64,000 nucleotides of DNA from an uncultured Porphyromonadaceae bacterium (GCA_947177185.1 CAMWTJ010000007.1:1-64000); one strand, 5' to 3'. Counted from the stretch's first letter, positions 9,479-19,462 are shown. Numbers and translations are program-made. The notes: a model not told the origin generated them from the letters alone.

Positions 9479-11776
9479 ATGAAATTCAGAAAGAAGTCTG
9501 TTTTACAATTGCTGTTGCTGTCGGTTTTTATCGCTGTAGTATTTTTCGGCGGCAGTGTCGGATATTGGCTTTTCGTCGCTCTGCTGCTGTGTGTGGCGGC
9601 GCGACTGTTCTTGTCGCTGCTTTGTCCGTCCGATGGCGTTGGAGCTGCATCGCAGGAGCGTTTGATAAAGAACCTTGCCCGTGTATCGGGTCTGTTTTTT
9701 ATCTCGGGCACACTTATATTTCTCAGCGCTTTCAGCGCTATGTGTGCGGATTCGCAGGAGGTGCTTTTCAGCAACACCGAGCTTGTGGTGCGTTCCATGA
9801 TATGCTCGCTTGATATGTTTATGCTCGATGTCGACGGAAGCATTTTCGAGAGGCTCGACTCGCGACCTATGCTAAAGGCCATGATTTCGGTGCAGTGCGC
9901 ATTGTCTTTTTCATGCACGATTGTCCTGCTGCTCAGCCTCGTGTTCTCTCGTGTGAAGGCATACTACCGGCTGCATGCGCAGACGCGCTTGTCGGCAGAT
10001 AAAAACCATCTGTATCTGTTTTTTGGTGTCAACGAGCCCGGACGCCTTCTCGCGTCCGACATACGGCGTAAGGATTCCAAAGCTCTGATAGTATTTGTGG
10101 AGCAGGCCAACGTGAACGAAGACGAAAGCGACAGCCTGGGCAGCATCGTGAGCCTTTTCACGCACCGTCGACGCACTTTTCGCCTGGCCGATGAGTCGGA
10201 TGCGCTTGTGGCCATAGCTTCATGCCAGTTCAAGGACTTGCCTCTGTCCGATTGCGGAGCGGAGGGCGAGGATGTGTTTGCGGCGGCAGGCCTGGCGAGA
10301 GTACAGCAATTGGTGATGCAATTGCCGCAATTCCGCGAGGATGCCGAGCTGCATGCGTTCTTTATGTCCGACGACGAAGATGCTAACATAATGAATCTGA
10401 CAGCACTCGCAAACGATGCCGGCATACTTGCCGTGGCGAAGCTCGACGATGTGACCTGCCGCATATATTGCCATGCACGCCGCAACGGGCCAAACCGCGT
10501 GGTGGAAGATATCGAGGTGTCAAAACGGCTCGATGTGGTGCTCGTGGACTCTTCGCACCTCGCGGTCGAGCTACTGAAATCGAGCCGCGACGTGCAGCCG
10601 GTGATGGCGGCAGCGCTCAGCCACAACGTGCCGGCGGCAGTGTGCTCACCCATAGAAGCGTTGGTGATAGGATTCGGCGAGGTGGGCCGCGACGCATTTC
10701 GGTTTTTGTATGAGTTCGGAGTATTCGTGGGCGAGCAGTCCGACAAGGTGCGTACGGTAGCCATGCTGCCGCGCATAACGGCCGTGGATGCAGCCATGGA
10801 TTCCATAAAGGGACATTTTGTGGCGCAGCTTCCCGGTGTGCGTTTCGACGACGGACGAATATCCCTCAAGCAGATGGACTGCAACAGTACGGAGTTCTTA
10901 TGCGATATGCTTACACCCGAAAAATGTCGGTCGCTGAATTATATAGTGATTGCGCTCGGCGACGACGACAGCAACATCTCACTCGCATCCGCCCTGTTCG
11001 AACGGATTCGTCGCCATCGCGTGGACATGTCGCGGCTGATTATAATGGTGCGTTGCCTCAGCGATGAAAAAACAGGCATGATGCGGCGTATCGCCGCTCA
11101 TTACAATTTCGGACAAGCTACGGGAAGGGACAATGTGCCGGTGATTCGCCTGTTCGGCGCTCCGTCGGAGATTTATACCTACGATATGGTTGTGGGCAGA
11201 GAATTTCAGCATCAAGGACAAAGATTTCTTGAAAGCTACCGCCTCCGTCACGGTGGCGACGACTGGCACACGCGGCGCAGCAAGCTAACCGCGTCGGATA
11301 GCAGCGCGAAGCCACGCCTCGACAACTTGCGCCGACTTCGCCGGCAAGAAGGGCAGGACATGGCCAATGCGTTGCACGCAATCACTAAGATAGAGCTGCT
11401 GAAGCGCACATCGGGACCGGCTTTCAACCCGCATGATTTTCGGTCGCGCTTTTTCAGCAGCGATGGCTCCTCGACTATGGCCGGAGGCGGAGTCGACATT
11501 TGCTATCCGAAACTTAATGAAACAGAAAATCGTATGATTCTTAATCTTGCCATGCTGGAGCATTTGCGCTGGAGCGCATCTCATGAACTGCTTGGCTATA
11601 TAGCCAACGACTCAGGGTGTAGCACCGACGAGCGTACGATGCGCCACAACTGCCTGCGCCCGTGGCACGAGCTTGATGCGGAGTCGCAGGCAATGTCTTC
11701 GCACGATTGGAAATGTGATTATAAGAGCTACGATTTCGCTGTGGTTGAAACCTCTATAGATATTAATCTGAAATAG
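9479..11776 (+). CDS. Membrane protein with two Rossmann/TrkA-N-like segments and a C-terminal RyR-like region
   Basis: Hydrophobic segments near residues 8-45, 75-95 and 140-160; nucleotide-binding-like loops FGVNEPGRLL and IGFGEVGRDA; C-terminus MLEHLRWSASHELLGY...HNCLRPWHELD...KCDYKSYDF resembles RyR-domain signature residues. Confidence 0.6.
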   Translation: MKFRKKSVLQLLLLSVFIAVVFFGGSVGYWLFVALLLCVAARLFLSLLCPSDGVGAASQERLIKNLARVSGLFFISGTLIFLSAFSAMCADSQEVLFSNTELVVRSMICSLDMFMLDVDGSIFERLDSRPMLKAMISVQCALSFSCTIVLLLSLVFSRVKAYYRLHAQTRLSADKNHLYLFFGVNEPGRLLASDIRRKDSKALIVFVEQANVNEDESDSLGSIVSLFTHRRRTFRLADESDALVAIASCQFKDLPLSDCGAEGEDVFAAAGLARVQQLVMQLPQFREDAELHAFFMSDDEDANIMNLTALANDAGILAVAKLDDVTCRIYCHARRNGPNRVVEDIEVSKRLDVVLVDSSHLAVELLKSSRDVQPVMAAALSHNVPAAVCSPIEALVIGFGEVGRDAFRFLYEFGVFVGEQSDKVRTVAMLPRITAVDAAMDSIKGHFVAQLPGVRFDDGRISLKQMDCNSTEFLCDMLTPEKCRSLNYIVIALGDDDSNISLASALFERIRRHRVDMSRLIIMVRCLSDEKTGMMRRIAAHYNFGQATGRDNVPVIRLFGAPSEIYTYDMVVGREFQHQGQRFLESYRLRHGGDDWHTRRSKLTASDSSAKPRLDNLRRLRRQEGQDMANALHAITKIELLKRTSGPAFNPHDFRSRFFSSDGSSTMAGGGVDICYPKLNETENRMILNLAMLEHLRWSASHELLGYIANDSGCSTDERTMRHNCLRPWHELDAESQAMSSHDWKCDYKSYDFAVVETSIDINLK

Positions 11777-11786
11777 CAATTGAAAA

Positions 11787-12074
11787 ATGGATAAGGAATA
11801 CGTACCCGCGCCGGCTGATACTGAAGCAGTGGCTATTCCGGCGGCCTTGCTTCCTCTCGTGGAGGAAATGGCTAAAAACGTACATGAGGTGTGGGCCCGA
11901 AACCGCATGGACGAAGGTTGGACTTATGGCCTCGAACGCAACGACGCGCTCAAAACGCATCCATGCCTGGTGCCCTACGAGCAATTGCCTGAAAACGAGA
12001 AAGACTACGACCGCGCTACATCGCAGGAAACCCTACGCTTGATTCTGAAACTGGGCTTCACCATCACCCGCTGA
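11787..12074 (+). CDS. Stand-alone RyR-domain protein
   Basis: 95 aa; VHEVWARNRMDEGWTYGLERNDALKTHPCLVPYEQLPENEKDYDRATSQETLRLILKLGF matches the RyR domain (PF02026) pattern. Confidence 0.88.
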   Translation: MDKEYVPAPADTEAVAIPAALLPLVEEMAKNVHEVWARNRMDEGWTYGLERNDALKTHPCLVPYEQLPENEKDYDRATSQETLRLILKLGFTITR

Positions 12075-12083
12075 CGGTACGGC

Positions 12084-12587
12084 CTACATGCCGGCGTAAC
12101 GGGCAAGTTCCACCGCATGTCCGGCCGCAAGGCTTGCGGGCAGGTCGAGTATGCGCTGGTTGTCCGAGCCTCGGAAATGGAGCCCGTCGCGCCGCCGCGA
12201 GGCTATGAACGGGCCGTCGACGAGCACGTCTATATGCCGCATAAATTCGGTTGCTTCGGGCATGCGCGCAAGCTCTTCGAATGTGAAGCCGGTGTAGCAC
12301 CACACATTGTAGCCCCTGCTGCGTATTTCTGCAGCCAAAGGTGCCAGTGCGGCAGCCTGATACATGGGGTCGCCTCCGCTGAACGTCACATTGAAGCCAT
12401 TACGTTCCACTTGTTCGAGCAGTTCCTGCACTGTCATGTCGCGTCCGCTGTCGAATGGCCACGTGTGGCGGTTGTGGCACTCGGGGCAGCAATGGGCGCA
12501 GCCTGCGGTGTAGATGGAGGTGCGCAGACCGGGACCGTCGACGGCTGTGCCGTCGACTATGTCCACTATTCTTACGGTACGGCTCAT
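12084..12587 (-). CDS. nrdG: Anaerobic ribonucleoside-triphosphate reductase activating protein
   Basis: Radical-SAM cysteine cluster CAHCCPECHN; MSRTVRIVDIVDGTAVDGPGLRTSIY; ATG at 12587 overlaps the nrdD stop. Confidence 0.93.
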   Translation of the reverse strand: MSRTVRIVDIVDGTAVDGPGLRTSIYTAGCAHCCPECHNRHTWPFDSGRDMTVQELLEQVERNGFNVTFSGGDPMYQAAALAPLAAEIRSRGYNVWCYTGFTFEELARMPEATEFMRHIDVLVDGPFIASRRRDGLHFRGSDNQRILDLPASLAAGHAVELARYAGM

Positions 12588-14791
12588 TTGTGCACTATGC
12601 GGTCGTTGAGCTCGGCCAGCTTGGCGGTGTTCCAGCGGTCGGTAGTGCCCACGAGATAGCCGGTGATACGCTGCAGGCGGTCTATGGCCGTGCTTCCACA
12701 TTCGGGGCATGCCTTGAGGTCGGCCGACGCGTCTTCGTAGCCGCAGTGCATGCAGCGGTTGCGGTTGTGGTTCACGGAGCAGTAGCCGATGTTGTGGCGG
12801 TCCATGAGGTCCACGATGTCGGCTATTGCCTCGGGATTGTGAGTCGCATCGCCGTCAATTTCCACATAGAAGATGTGGCCGCCGCGCGTGAGTTCGTGGT
12901 ACGGTGCCTCTATCTCGGCCTTGTGCCTGGGAGAGCAGTGGTAGTAGACGGGCACGTGGTTGGAGTTGGTGTAGTATATTTTGTCGGTGACGCCGGGTAT
13001 TATTCCGAAGCTCTTGCGGTCTTTTGATGTGAATTTTCCTGCAAGTCCTTCGGCCGGAGTGGCGAGTATCGAGAAGTTATGCTCGTATTTTTCGGAGAAT
13101 TCGTTGGCGCGTGAGCGCATATGTCCCACAATGCGCAGTCCGAGTGCCTGAGCGTCCTCGTCCTCGCCGTGGTGGTGGCCTGTGAGTGCCACCAGGCACT
13201 CTGCGAGGCCTATGAAACCAATGCCGAGCGTGCCGTGGTTTATTACGGACTCGATGCGGTCGTCGGGTCCGAGCACATTTGCGCCGTTCCACAGCTTGCT
13301 CATCACGAGCGGAAATTGTTTGGCGAGGGCTGTTTTTTGGAAATCAAATCGGTCGTTGAGCTGCCGGGCCGCTATTTCGAGCACATTGTCGAGCCTGCGG
13401 AAGAACGCGTCGATGCGTTCCTGCTTGTCGCGGATGTTCATGCACTCGATTGCTATGCGTACTATGTTGACGGTAGTGAAACTCAGATTGCCGCGGCCGA
13501 TGGATGTTTTTTCGCCATAACGGTCTTCGAACACACGCGTGCGGCAACCCATCGTGGCGAGTTCGTAGCGGTAGCGTTCAGGGTCGTCGGCGCGCCATTT
13601 CTCGTGCCGGTTGAACGTGGCGTCGAGGTTTACGAAGTTGGGGAAGAAGCGCCGGGCTGTCACCTTGCATGCGAGCTGATACAGATCGTAGTTCGGGTCT
13701 TCGGGCAGGTAGCTTACTCCGCGTTTTTTCTTCCATATCTGTATGGGGAAAATGGCAGTGGAGCCGTTGCCCACGCCCTCGTACGTGCTGTTGAGCAGTT
13801 CGCGTATGATGCAGCGTCCTTCGGCGCTGGTGTCGGTGCCGTAGTTGATGGACGAAAACACTACCTGGTTGCCGCCGCGGGAGTGTATGGTGTTCATGTT
13901 GTGTATGAACGCCTCCATGGACTGGTGTACGCGGCTCACGGTGCGGTTTATGGCATGGTGCAGCATGCGCTCTTCACCTGTGAGGCCTGTGAGGTCGGTG
14001 GTCACATAGTCGTCGAAATGGCGCTCGTACAGATGGCTGAGGTCGGCGCCCTGCATCTGCTCGATATATTTCACCTCTTCAATGAATGTGCTCCGCACGA
14101 ATGGCGCGAGGTAAAAATCAAAAGCAGGAATGGCCTGGCCGCCGTGCATCTCGTTCTGGGCTATCTCAAGCGACACGCATGCGAGGATAGTGGCCGTTTC
14201 GATGCGCTTGGCCGGACGGCTCTCGCCGTGACCGGCGATAAATCCGTGCTGCAGTATGCGGTCGAGCGGATGCTGCACGCATGTGAGGCTTTTGGTGGGA
14301 TAGTAGTCCTTGTCGTGTATGTGTATGTAGCCTGAGCGTACACCTTCCCTTGCTTCGTTGCTCAGCAGATAGTCGTCGACAAACGGCTTTGTGGTTTCGC
14401 TGGCAAATTTCATCATCATGCCCGCCGGAGAATCGGTGTTCATGTTGGCGTTCTCACGCGTGATGTCGTTATTCTTTGCCTCGATTATCTCGTGGAACAT
14501 GTCGCGCGTTTTGGCGCGGCGCGCTATGCTACGCTGGTCGCGGTAGGCTATGTAGCGCTTGGCCACTTCCTTTCGGGGGCTGTTCATCAATTCGAGCTCC
14601 ACAAGGTCTTGAATCTGCTCCACCGTCATGCGTTCTTCTCCGCAGAACGATATGCGGTCGCAGATTTTGCAGATAAGACTTTCGTCTTCGCCGAGTTCGG
14701 TCGTGAGCATGGCTTTGCGGATTGCGGCTTTTATTTTTTCTTCGTTGAAGCCCACGACGCGTCCGTCGCGCTTTACTACTGTCTGTATCAT
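12584..14791 (-). CDS. nrdD: Anaerobic ribonucleoside-triphosphate reductase
   Basis: 735 aa; N-terminal ATP-cone, C-terminal CMHCGY...CPECGS zinc site. Confidence 0.96.
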   Translation of the reverse strand: MIQTVVKRDGRVVGFNEEKIKAAIRKAMLTTELGEDESLICKICDRISFCGEERMTVEQIQDLVELELMNSPRKEVAKRYIAYRDQRSIARRAKTRDMFHEIIEAKNNDITRENANMNTDSPAGMMMKFASETTKPFVDDYLLSNEAREGVRSGYIHIHDKDYYPTKSLTCVQHPLDRILQHGFIAGHGESRPAKRIETATILACVSLEIAQNEMHGGQAIPAFDFYLAPFVRSTFIEEVKYIEQMQGADLSHLYERHFDDYVTTDLTGLTGEERMLHHAINRTVSRVHQSMEAFIHNMNTIHSRGGNQVVFSSINYGTDTSAEGRCIIRELLNSTYEGVGNGSTAIFPIQIWKKKRGVSYLPEDPNYDLYQLACKVTARRFFPNFVNLDATFNRHEKWRADDPERYRYELATMGCRTRVFEDRYGEKTSIGRGNLSFTTVNIVRIAIECMNIRDKQERIDAFFRRLDNVLEIAARQLNDRFDFQKTALAKQFPLVMSKLWNGANVLGPDDRIESVINHGTLGIGFIGLAECLVALTGHHHGEDEDAQALGLRIVGHMRSRANEFSEKYEHNFSILATPAEGLAGKFTSKDRKSFGIIPGVTDKIYYTNSNHVPVYYHCSPRHKAEIEAPYHELTRGGHIFYVEIDGDATHNPEAIADIVDLMDRHNIGYCSVNHNRNRCMHCGYEDASADLKACPECGSTAIDRLQRITGYLVGTTDRWNTAKLAELNDRIVHK

Positions 14792-14850
14792 TTTTGCTTG
14801 GGAAAGTGTGGTGTGAGTGTATGTTTACGGGTGTCCCCGAAAGGGCATTG

Positions 14851-14858
14851 CAAAGGTA
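14851..14858 (-). promoter_or_regulatory. -7 box (TACCTTTG) for nrdD-nrdG
   Basis: Reverse-strand TAnnTTTG match about 60 nt upstream of nrdD. Confidence 0.5.
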
Positions 14859-15047
14859 TATATAAATACCAAAATAGACTACACTAAACCCGAAAAATTT
14901 TTCAACAATTTTCGTTTTAGATAACTTTTTCGGTGCACTGAAATTGCAAACGCCTAAAAATCAGAAGGATAAAAATTATTTTGGAAAACTTTGTCGTCGG
15001 CCGCGTGCTCAAAAATGTGTATTATGCTATGTCGCAGCGCTTTGTGC

Positions 15048-16751
15048 TCAGCGTGCTGAAATGCCCTTGGCTTTTAGCATTTCAAAGTCGGGGTAGCGCA
15101 TGCCTGCCGACTCCAGTGCCACGCCTTCGTTGTAGTCGTTGAGGTACATCCGCGGTTCTGTGCGATAGTCGGGGCTTGTAAGGGCGCGTAGCGGGCGTGA
15201 GTGGTTGCACACTATGCCAGCCAGAGAGAGCATAGTATCGAACACGGCGCGGCTGGAGGCCACATCCTTGCAGGAATTGGCAATGGCAGCGGCGGTGTGC
15301 GTGGGATACATGCTTCGGTGTGCGGGGGATGTCCATAGCAGCACCGGCACGTGTATCTGCCAGTAAGTGGGGGTAGGGGATGCGTGCAGGAAGCGCCCGC
15401 GATAGTCATCGAATATGTCTTCTCCATGGTCCGGGACAAACAGCATGGCAGCTGCAGTCGTGTCCGGCAGCTTGCTTAGGGCCAGGATAGTGTTGTCGAG
15501 CATCGCGTCGGCCGCCACTATGGTGTTGTCGTAGGCGTTTATCAGTACGCTGCGGTTGGCGGCTGATGCTTCAGCGTTGTTGTCGGGAGTGAAATGCCGG
15601 CAAGATGCCGGATAGCGGTCGGCATAGTTGAAATGCGACCCGTAGGTGTGCAGCACCACGAATTTCTTGCGAGCCGGCGATTGGCGCAGAAAGCGCTCAA
15701 GCATGGGCACGAGAAGGCTGTCGCTACGCTCTGCGGCGGGATTGTCGGCTATGAACACACATGTGTCAGCCTGCTCGCCGAAAAAGTCAATGAACGAGCG
15801 GTTGCGCTGCTGGTTGCTGAAAAAGGCGGTAGCGAAGCCGGCCTCTCTGAAGGCCTCGAAGATGCTGCGCACGGTGTAGATGGAGTCGCCGAACGTTTCG
15901 GCTGTCAGCGGCGATAGCATCAGCGGCACGCTTTTGTGTGTGGTGTTGCTTTCGCTCAATGCGCGGCCGAACGCCACCAGTCCCTCTCTTTTCGATAGTC
16001 GCGGATTGGTAGGTCTGTTGTAGCCGAGTAGCTGCCAGTTGTCGGCGCGACAGGTTTCTCCTATCACGAGCACATAGACTTCGCGCAGCGTGTCGGGCCT
16101 TTCACTATGGGCATCGTAACTGAAAGATGCAGAGGTGGAAGGGTAGGCGCGCGTGGCGTGAAAGCGGGCAATGGCGCTTACCGTGTTGTGTGCCACGTTG
16201 ACCGGAAACAGTTGTCGGGTCGCGGAATACCCCGGCGTGCCGACGTAAGCTGCGGCCAGCGAAGCTATGCCGGCTGCGGCCAGCGACAACCCGGCAGCCA
16301 GGGCGCGGCTCCTGGCTGCGTCGGCCGTATGCAGATGCCTGCAGCACGATATGATGGCCAGCACGATGGGCGGAAGATACAGCGCCACAACAACGGTTAT
16401 CGCGGTGCCGAGATTGGCCAGCAGTTCGGTGGCCTCGCCCACATTTGTCGTGACCACGTTGAGAAACATGTCAATGGCTATGATGGAGCCTCCGTACAGA
16501 AACAGCAGCACTATCTGAAATGCAGCATAAATGCTGATCGGTGTGAGCAGCAGCACGGAGCGGCCTACGTTTTTCGAGAGCGCACAAAGCAGCATGTACA
16601 CACCCAGCGGCAGTGCCACACCTGCGGCGCATGCCGCAGCCGAGTAGTGCTCGGTAAAGCATAATGCCACGTTGGGCACGATGAGCAGGAAGGGAAAGAG
16701 CCACATCAGCAGATTGGCCCACGATATGTTTCGTATGTCAGAAAGCTTCAT
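15048..16751 (-). CDS. Phosphoethanolamine transferase / sulfatase-type membrane enzyme (EptA-like)
   Basis: N-terminal TM helices then VLVIGETCRADNWQLLGYNRPTNP, ESNTTHKSVPLMLSPLT, VPDHGEDIFDD. Confidence 0.88.
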   Translation of the reverse strand: MKLSDIRNISWANLLMWLFPFLLIVPNVALCFTEHYSAAACAAGVALPLGVYMLLCALSKNVGRSVLLLTPISIYAAFQIVLLFLYGGSIIAIDMFLNVVTTNVGEATELLANLGTAITVVVALYLPPIVLAIISCCRHLHTADAARSRALAAGLSLAAAGIASLAAAYVGTPGYSATRQLFPVNVAHNTVSAIARFHATRAYPSTSASFSYDAHSERPDTLREVYVLVIGETCRADNWQLLGYNRPTNPRLSKREGLVAFGRALSESNTTHKSVPLMLSPLTAETFGDSIYTVRSIFEAFREAGFATAFFSNQQRNRSFIDFFGEQADTCVFIADNPAAERSDSLLVPMLERFLRQSPARKKFVVLHTYGSHFNYADRYPASCRHFTPDNNAEASAANRSVLINAYDNTIVAADAMLDNTILALSKLPDTTAAAMLFVPDHGEDIFDDYRGRFLHASPTPTYWQIHVPVLLWTSPAHRSMYPTHTAAAIANSCKDVASSRAVFDTMLSLAGIVCNHSRPLRALTSPDYRTEPRMYLNDYNEGVALESAGMRYPDFEMLKAKGISAR

Positions 16752-17895
16752 TAATACTGAATATAAAACCTGTGCAACCTCTTCCGAAGCCGAGGTCGAC
16801 GCGCACATTTACGCGCTGTTTGAATTCCCAGCGGTAGCCTATGCCGTAGTTCGGCAGGATGCTGCGCGCTCTGATGTCGTTGAACTCGGCGAATACAGTG
16901 CCGGCGCCTCCCCATATGGCAAGTCCGTTTCGCCTCCAGATGTGCTGCCGGAGCTCGACGCAGGCAGTCATGGCCGACTTGTCGCGGTATCTGCCCTCAA
17001 AATATCCACGCATATTGCTTGAGCCTCCGAAGGTGCTCAGAAGCCCCCATGGCGTGTTGCCATAGGTCAGGCGGCAGTCAAAACTTGCGGCGAGTGTGGC
17101 GCCTGTCCATAGCGGACAGTACTGCGATGCGTGCAGTTTGGTGCCTGAAAATGCATATTTATTGCCCAGGAAGCGTGGGTTGAACTGCTGCTCCAGCCGC
17201 ACGAAGGTGCCGCGGAAGGGGGCGCTCAGGTTGTCGCGGCTGTCGTACTCAAGGAGCACACCCAGTCCGAAATTGAATGTGCGTGCAGCTTCGCCGTGCC
17301 ACAGCTCGGGATTTCCGAAGGAACTGCCGTGTATGTAGTCGAACGCGGCGAGCGGCCCTGCGTAAAAATGTTTTCCGAACCGCACGCGGTAGTCGGCGCG
17401 TATCTGCGAGTTGAGGTATTTGTATTTGCTTTCGTTGGCGTCGTGGCGGCACTCCTCATAGCCAATGCCCCAGAAACTGGTGGCTATGCGTGAGAAATTC
17501 ACGTCGTAGGTGATGCGGCTTTTGTCGCCCGGAAAGATGTGGGTGCCGATTATTCCGATTTTAAAATGTCCGGCGGTGGTGGCGTCGGCGTAAATCGACG
17601 ATTGCGAGAACGGGGTCAGGCTGTCGGCCTCGTACGTGCGGTACAGCCCGGCTCCCATCAGTCCTATGCCGAACTTGGAGTCCGACGAGTAGTGCGGGCC
17701 GCCGATAAAGCTGATATCGAATTTCTTGTCGGTTTTAGGCTCGTTTGACTCGCTGAAATAATCTATGATGCGTCTGATGAGTCCCGGTCGAGCCGTCTGA
17801 ACCGAAGCGGTGTCGGTCGCTTGGGATGCATGTGCGCGCACGGGTGTGCACGCTATGGCTGCTGTGAGTAATATGGTAAGAAATGTGACTCTCAT
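16738..17895 (-). CDS. Outer-membrane beta-barrel, surface-antigen (Omp85-like C-terminal barrel) family
   Basis: 385 aa with signal peptide; GGSSNMRGYFEGRYRDKSAMTACVELRQHIW and terminal aromatic NEAF. Confidence 0.75.
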   Translation of the reverse strand: MRVTFLTILLTAAIACTPVRAHASQATDTASVQTARPGLIRRIIDYFSESNEPKTDKKFDISFIGGPHYSSDSKFGIGLMGAGLYRTYEADSLTPFSQSSIYADATTAGHFKIGIIGTHIFPGDKSRITYDVNFSRIATSFWGIGYEECRHDANESKYKYLNSQIRADYRVRFGKHFYAGPLAAFDYIHGSSFGNPELWHGEAARTFNFGLGVLLEYDSRDNLSAPFRGTFVRLEQQFNPRFLGNKYAFSGTKLHASQYCPLWTGATLAASFDCRLTYGNTPWGLLSTFGGSSNMRGYFEGRYRDKSAMTACVELRQHIWRRNGLAIWGGAGTVFAEFNDIRARSILPNYGIGYRWEFKQRVNVRVDLGFGRGCTGFIFSINEAF

Positions 17896-18010
17896 AGACA
17901 GCGCAAAATTACAATTTTGCCCTTAAACGCACAAATAAATCCACTAATATGCCAACATAATGTCCTTTTTGGAGATTAATGAAGATGGCTGAGATTAGTT
18001 GTAAAATAAA

Positions 18011-18037
18011 TGAGGCTGCGTCTTCTGACACAGCCTC
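18011..18037 (-). terminator. Terminator hairpin of the tRNA gene
   Basis: Reverse-strand GAGGCTGTGTC-agaa-GACGCAGCCTC (one mismatch) followed by ATTTATTTT. Confidence 0.65.
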
Positions 18038-18040
18038 TGT

Positions 18041-18115
<75 letters not shown>

Positions 18116-18184
18116 ATGTTTTACGGGTGCAAAGTTAAGGAGTTTGGGTTAATCCTGCAAGTTCTTTAACATATATTAACCATA

Positions 18185-19462
18185 TTATTCCCCCGCAATA
18201 ACCGTACGCATGAGCTCAGGTCGCAGATAACGCGCAGATATATCGGCTATTGTGTCCGGGCTTATAGATGCGGTAATCTTTTCTTGATTTTCGAAATAGT
18301 CGTCGGGCATGCCCACAATTATGGCGGTGGCGTAATAATCAGCCGTGGCAAGCGCATTGTCAAGAACCGCCGCAAGGCGCGTCTGTTCGTAAAGCCTCAT
18401 ACGCAGCAGCTCGTCGGCAGTCAGAGGCACAGAAGCCATGCGCAGCAGTTCGGAGCGTAGTTCGTCGGTGAGTCTTTCGGCGTATTCGTGGGCACACTCG
18501 GCAGAAATCTCTACAAACCCGCCTTCCGCTACGCCGTTTAGCGAGGCAGAAATGCCGTAGGTCAGTCCTTTGTCCTCGCGTATGTTCTGCATAAGACGGC
18601 TGCCGAAAAATCCGCCGAGGGCAGTCACCGCGAGTCTTAGCGGAATATAGTCGGGGTGATTGCGGTCTACGGCCGGTATGGTCACGTTGACCGCCGATTG
18701 TTCGGCGCCTTTTACATTAACACGCACAGTGCCGGCCTCGCATGGCGCGAACGGAGTGATATATTGCGCGGCAGCGTCGCCCGCAGGCAGTGCTGAAAGC
18801 ATTTCGCATACGGCGTCTTCTATGGAAGCATCAGCTCCGCCGCCGAGTATCACGTCGATGCCGCCGGCGCGCATGGAGGATGCTATGCGTGCGCTCACCT
18901 GTTCGCGTGTCACTGCAGCGAAATCGTCGGGAAGGGCGTGCTCGGCATATGGATGGCCTGCGCCGGCCATAAGGCTCAGGGCCTTGCGCGACGCGATGTT
19001 GGCCACACGGCTCATGGAATAGGCACACTGTGCGGCAAGCGAACCGCGTACGGTGTTGAGTCTTATGGCCGGCACGGCAGGGGAGGCTATGGCGTCGGAC
19101 AGCAGCGGAAGCAGAGCCGGCATGCCGGAGGCGAGAGCTGTAAGGTCGAGTCGCAGATGGTGGTCGGTGCAGCGTCCGCCGAACGATGCGCCGTGGTAGT
19201 CGAGCATGTCGGCCACAAGCCCGGTGTCGAACAGTGCCGAGCCTTCTGCCACCATCATAGGGGCTGTGGCCGATACCGCCGGATTCGGGAAGTCGCATTT
19301 GCCACCCGAAGCGAGCACGGTGACGCGCACAAGCGGGCACTCCGTGTCGGCCACCACATGCAGCCGTGCGCCGTTAGGAAACGCAATGGTTCGTTTGGGC
19401 GGAAGAATCAGTTTGCCGAACGGCATGGCCGGCGGTGCGATTTTTCGGTCGAGCTTATTCAT
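18185..19462 (-). CDS. M16-family (insulinase-like) peptidase homologue, apparently lacking the HxxEH site
   Basis: RTIAFPNGARLHVVADTECPLVRVTVLASGG and SRLMQNIREDKGLTYGISAS; no HxxEH at the expected position. Confidence 0.8.
   Translation of the reverse strand: MNKLDRKIAPPAMPFGKLILPPKRTIAFPNGARLHVVADTECPLVRVTVLASGGKCDFPNPAVSATAPMMVAEGSALFDTGLVADMLDYHGASFGGRCTDHHLRLDLTALASGMPALLPLLSDAIASPAVPAIRLNTVRGSLAAQCAYSMSRVANIASRKALSLMAGAGHPYAEHALPDDFAAVTREQVSARIASSMRAGGIDVILGGGADASIEDAVCEMLSALPAGDAAAQYITPFAPCEAGTVRVNVKGAEQSAVNVTIPAVDRNHPDYIPLRLAVTALGGFFGSRLMQNIREDKGLTYGISASLNGVAEGGFVEISAECAHEYAERLTDELRSELLRMASVPLTADELLRMRLYEQTRLAAVLDNALATADYYATAIIVGMPDDYFENQEKITASISPDTIADISARYLRPELMRTVIAGE

Noticed and set aside
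13121-14335. 404-aa forward ORF antisense to nrdD
   Set aside because: Shadow ORF of nrdD.
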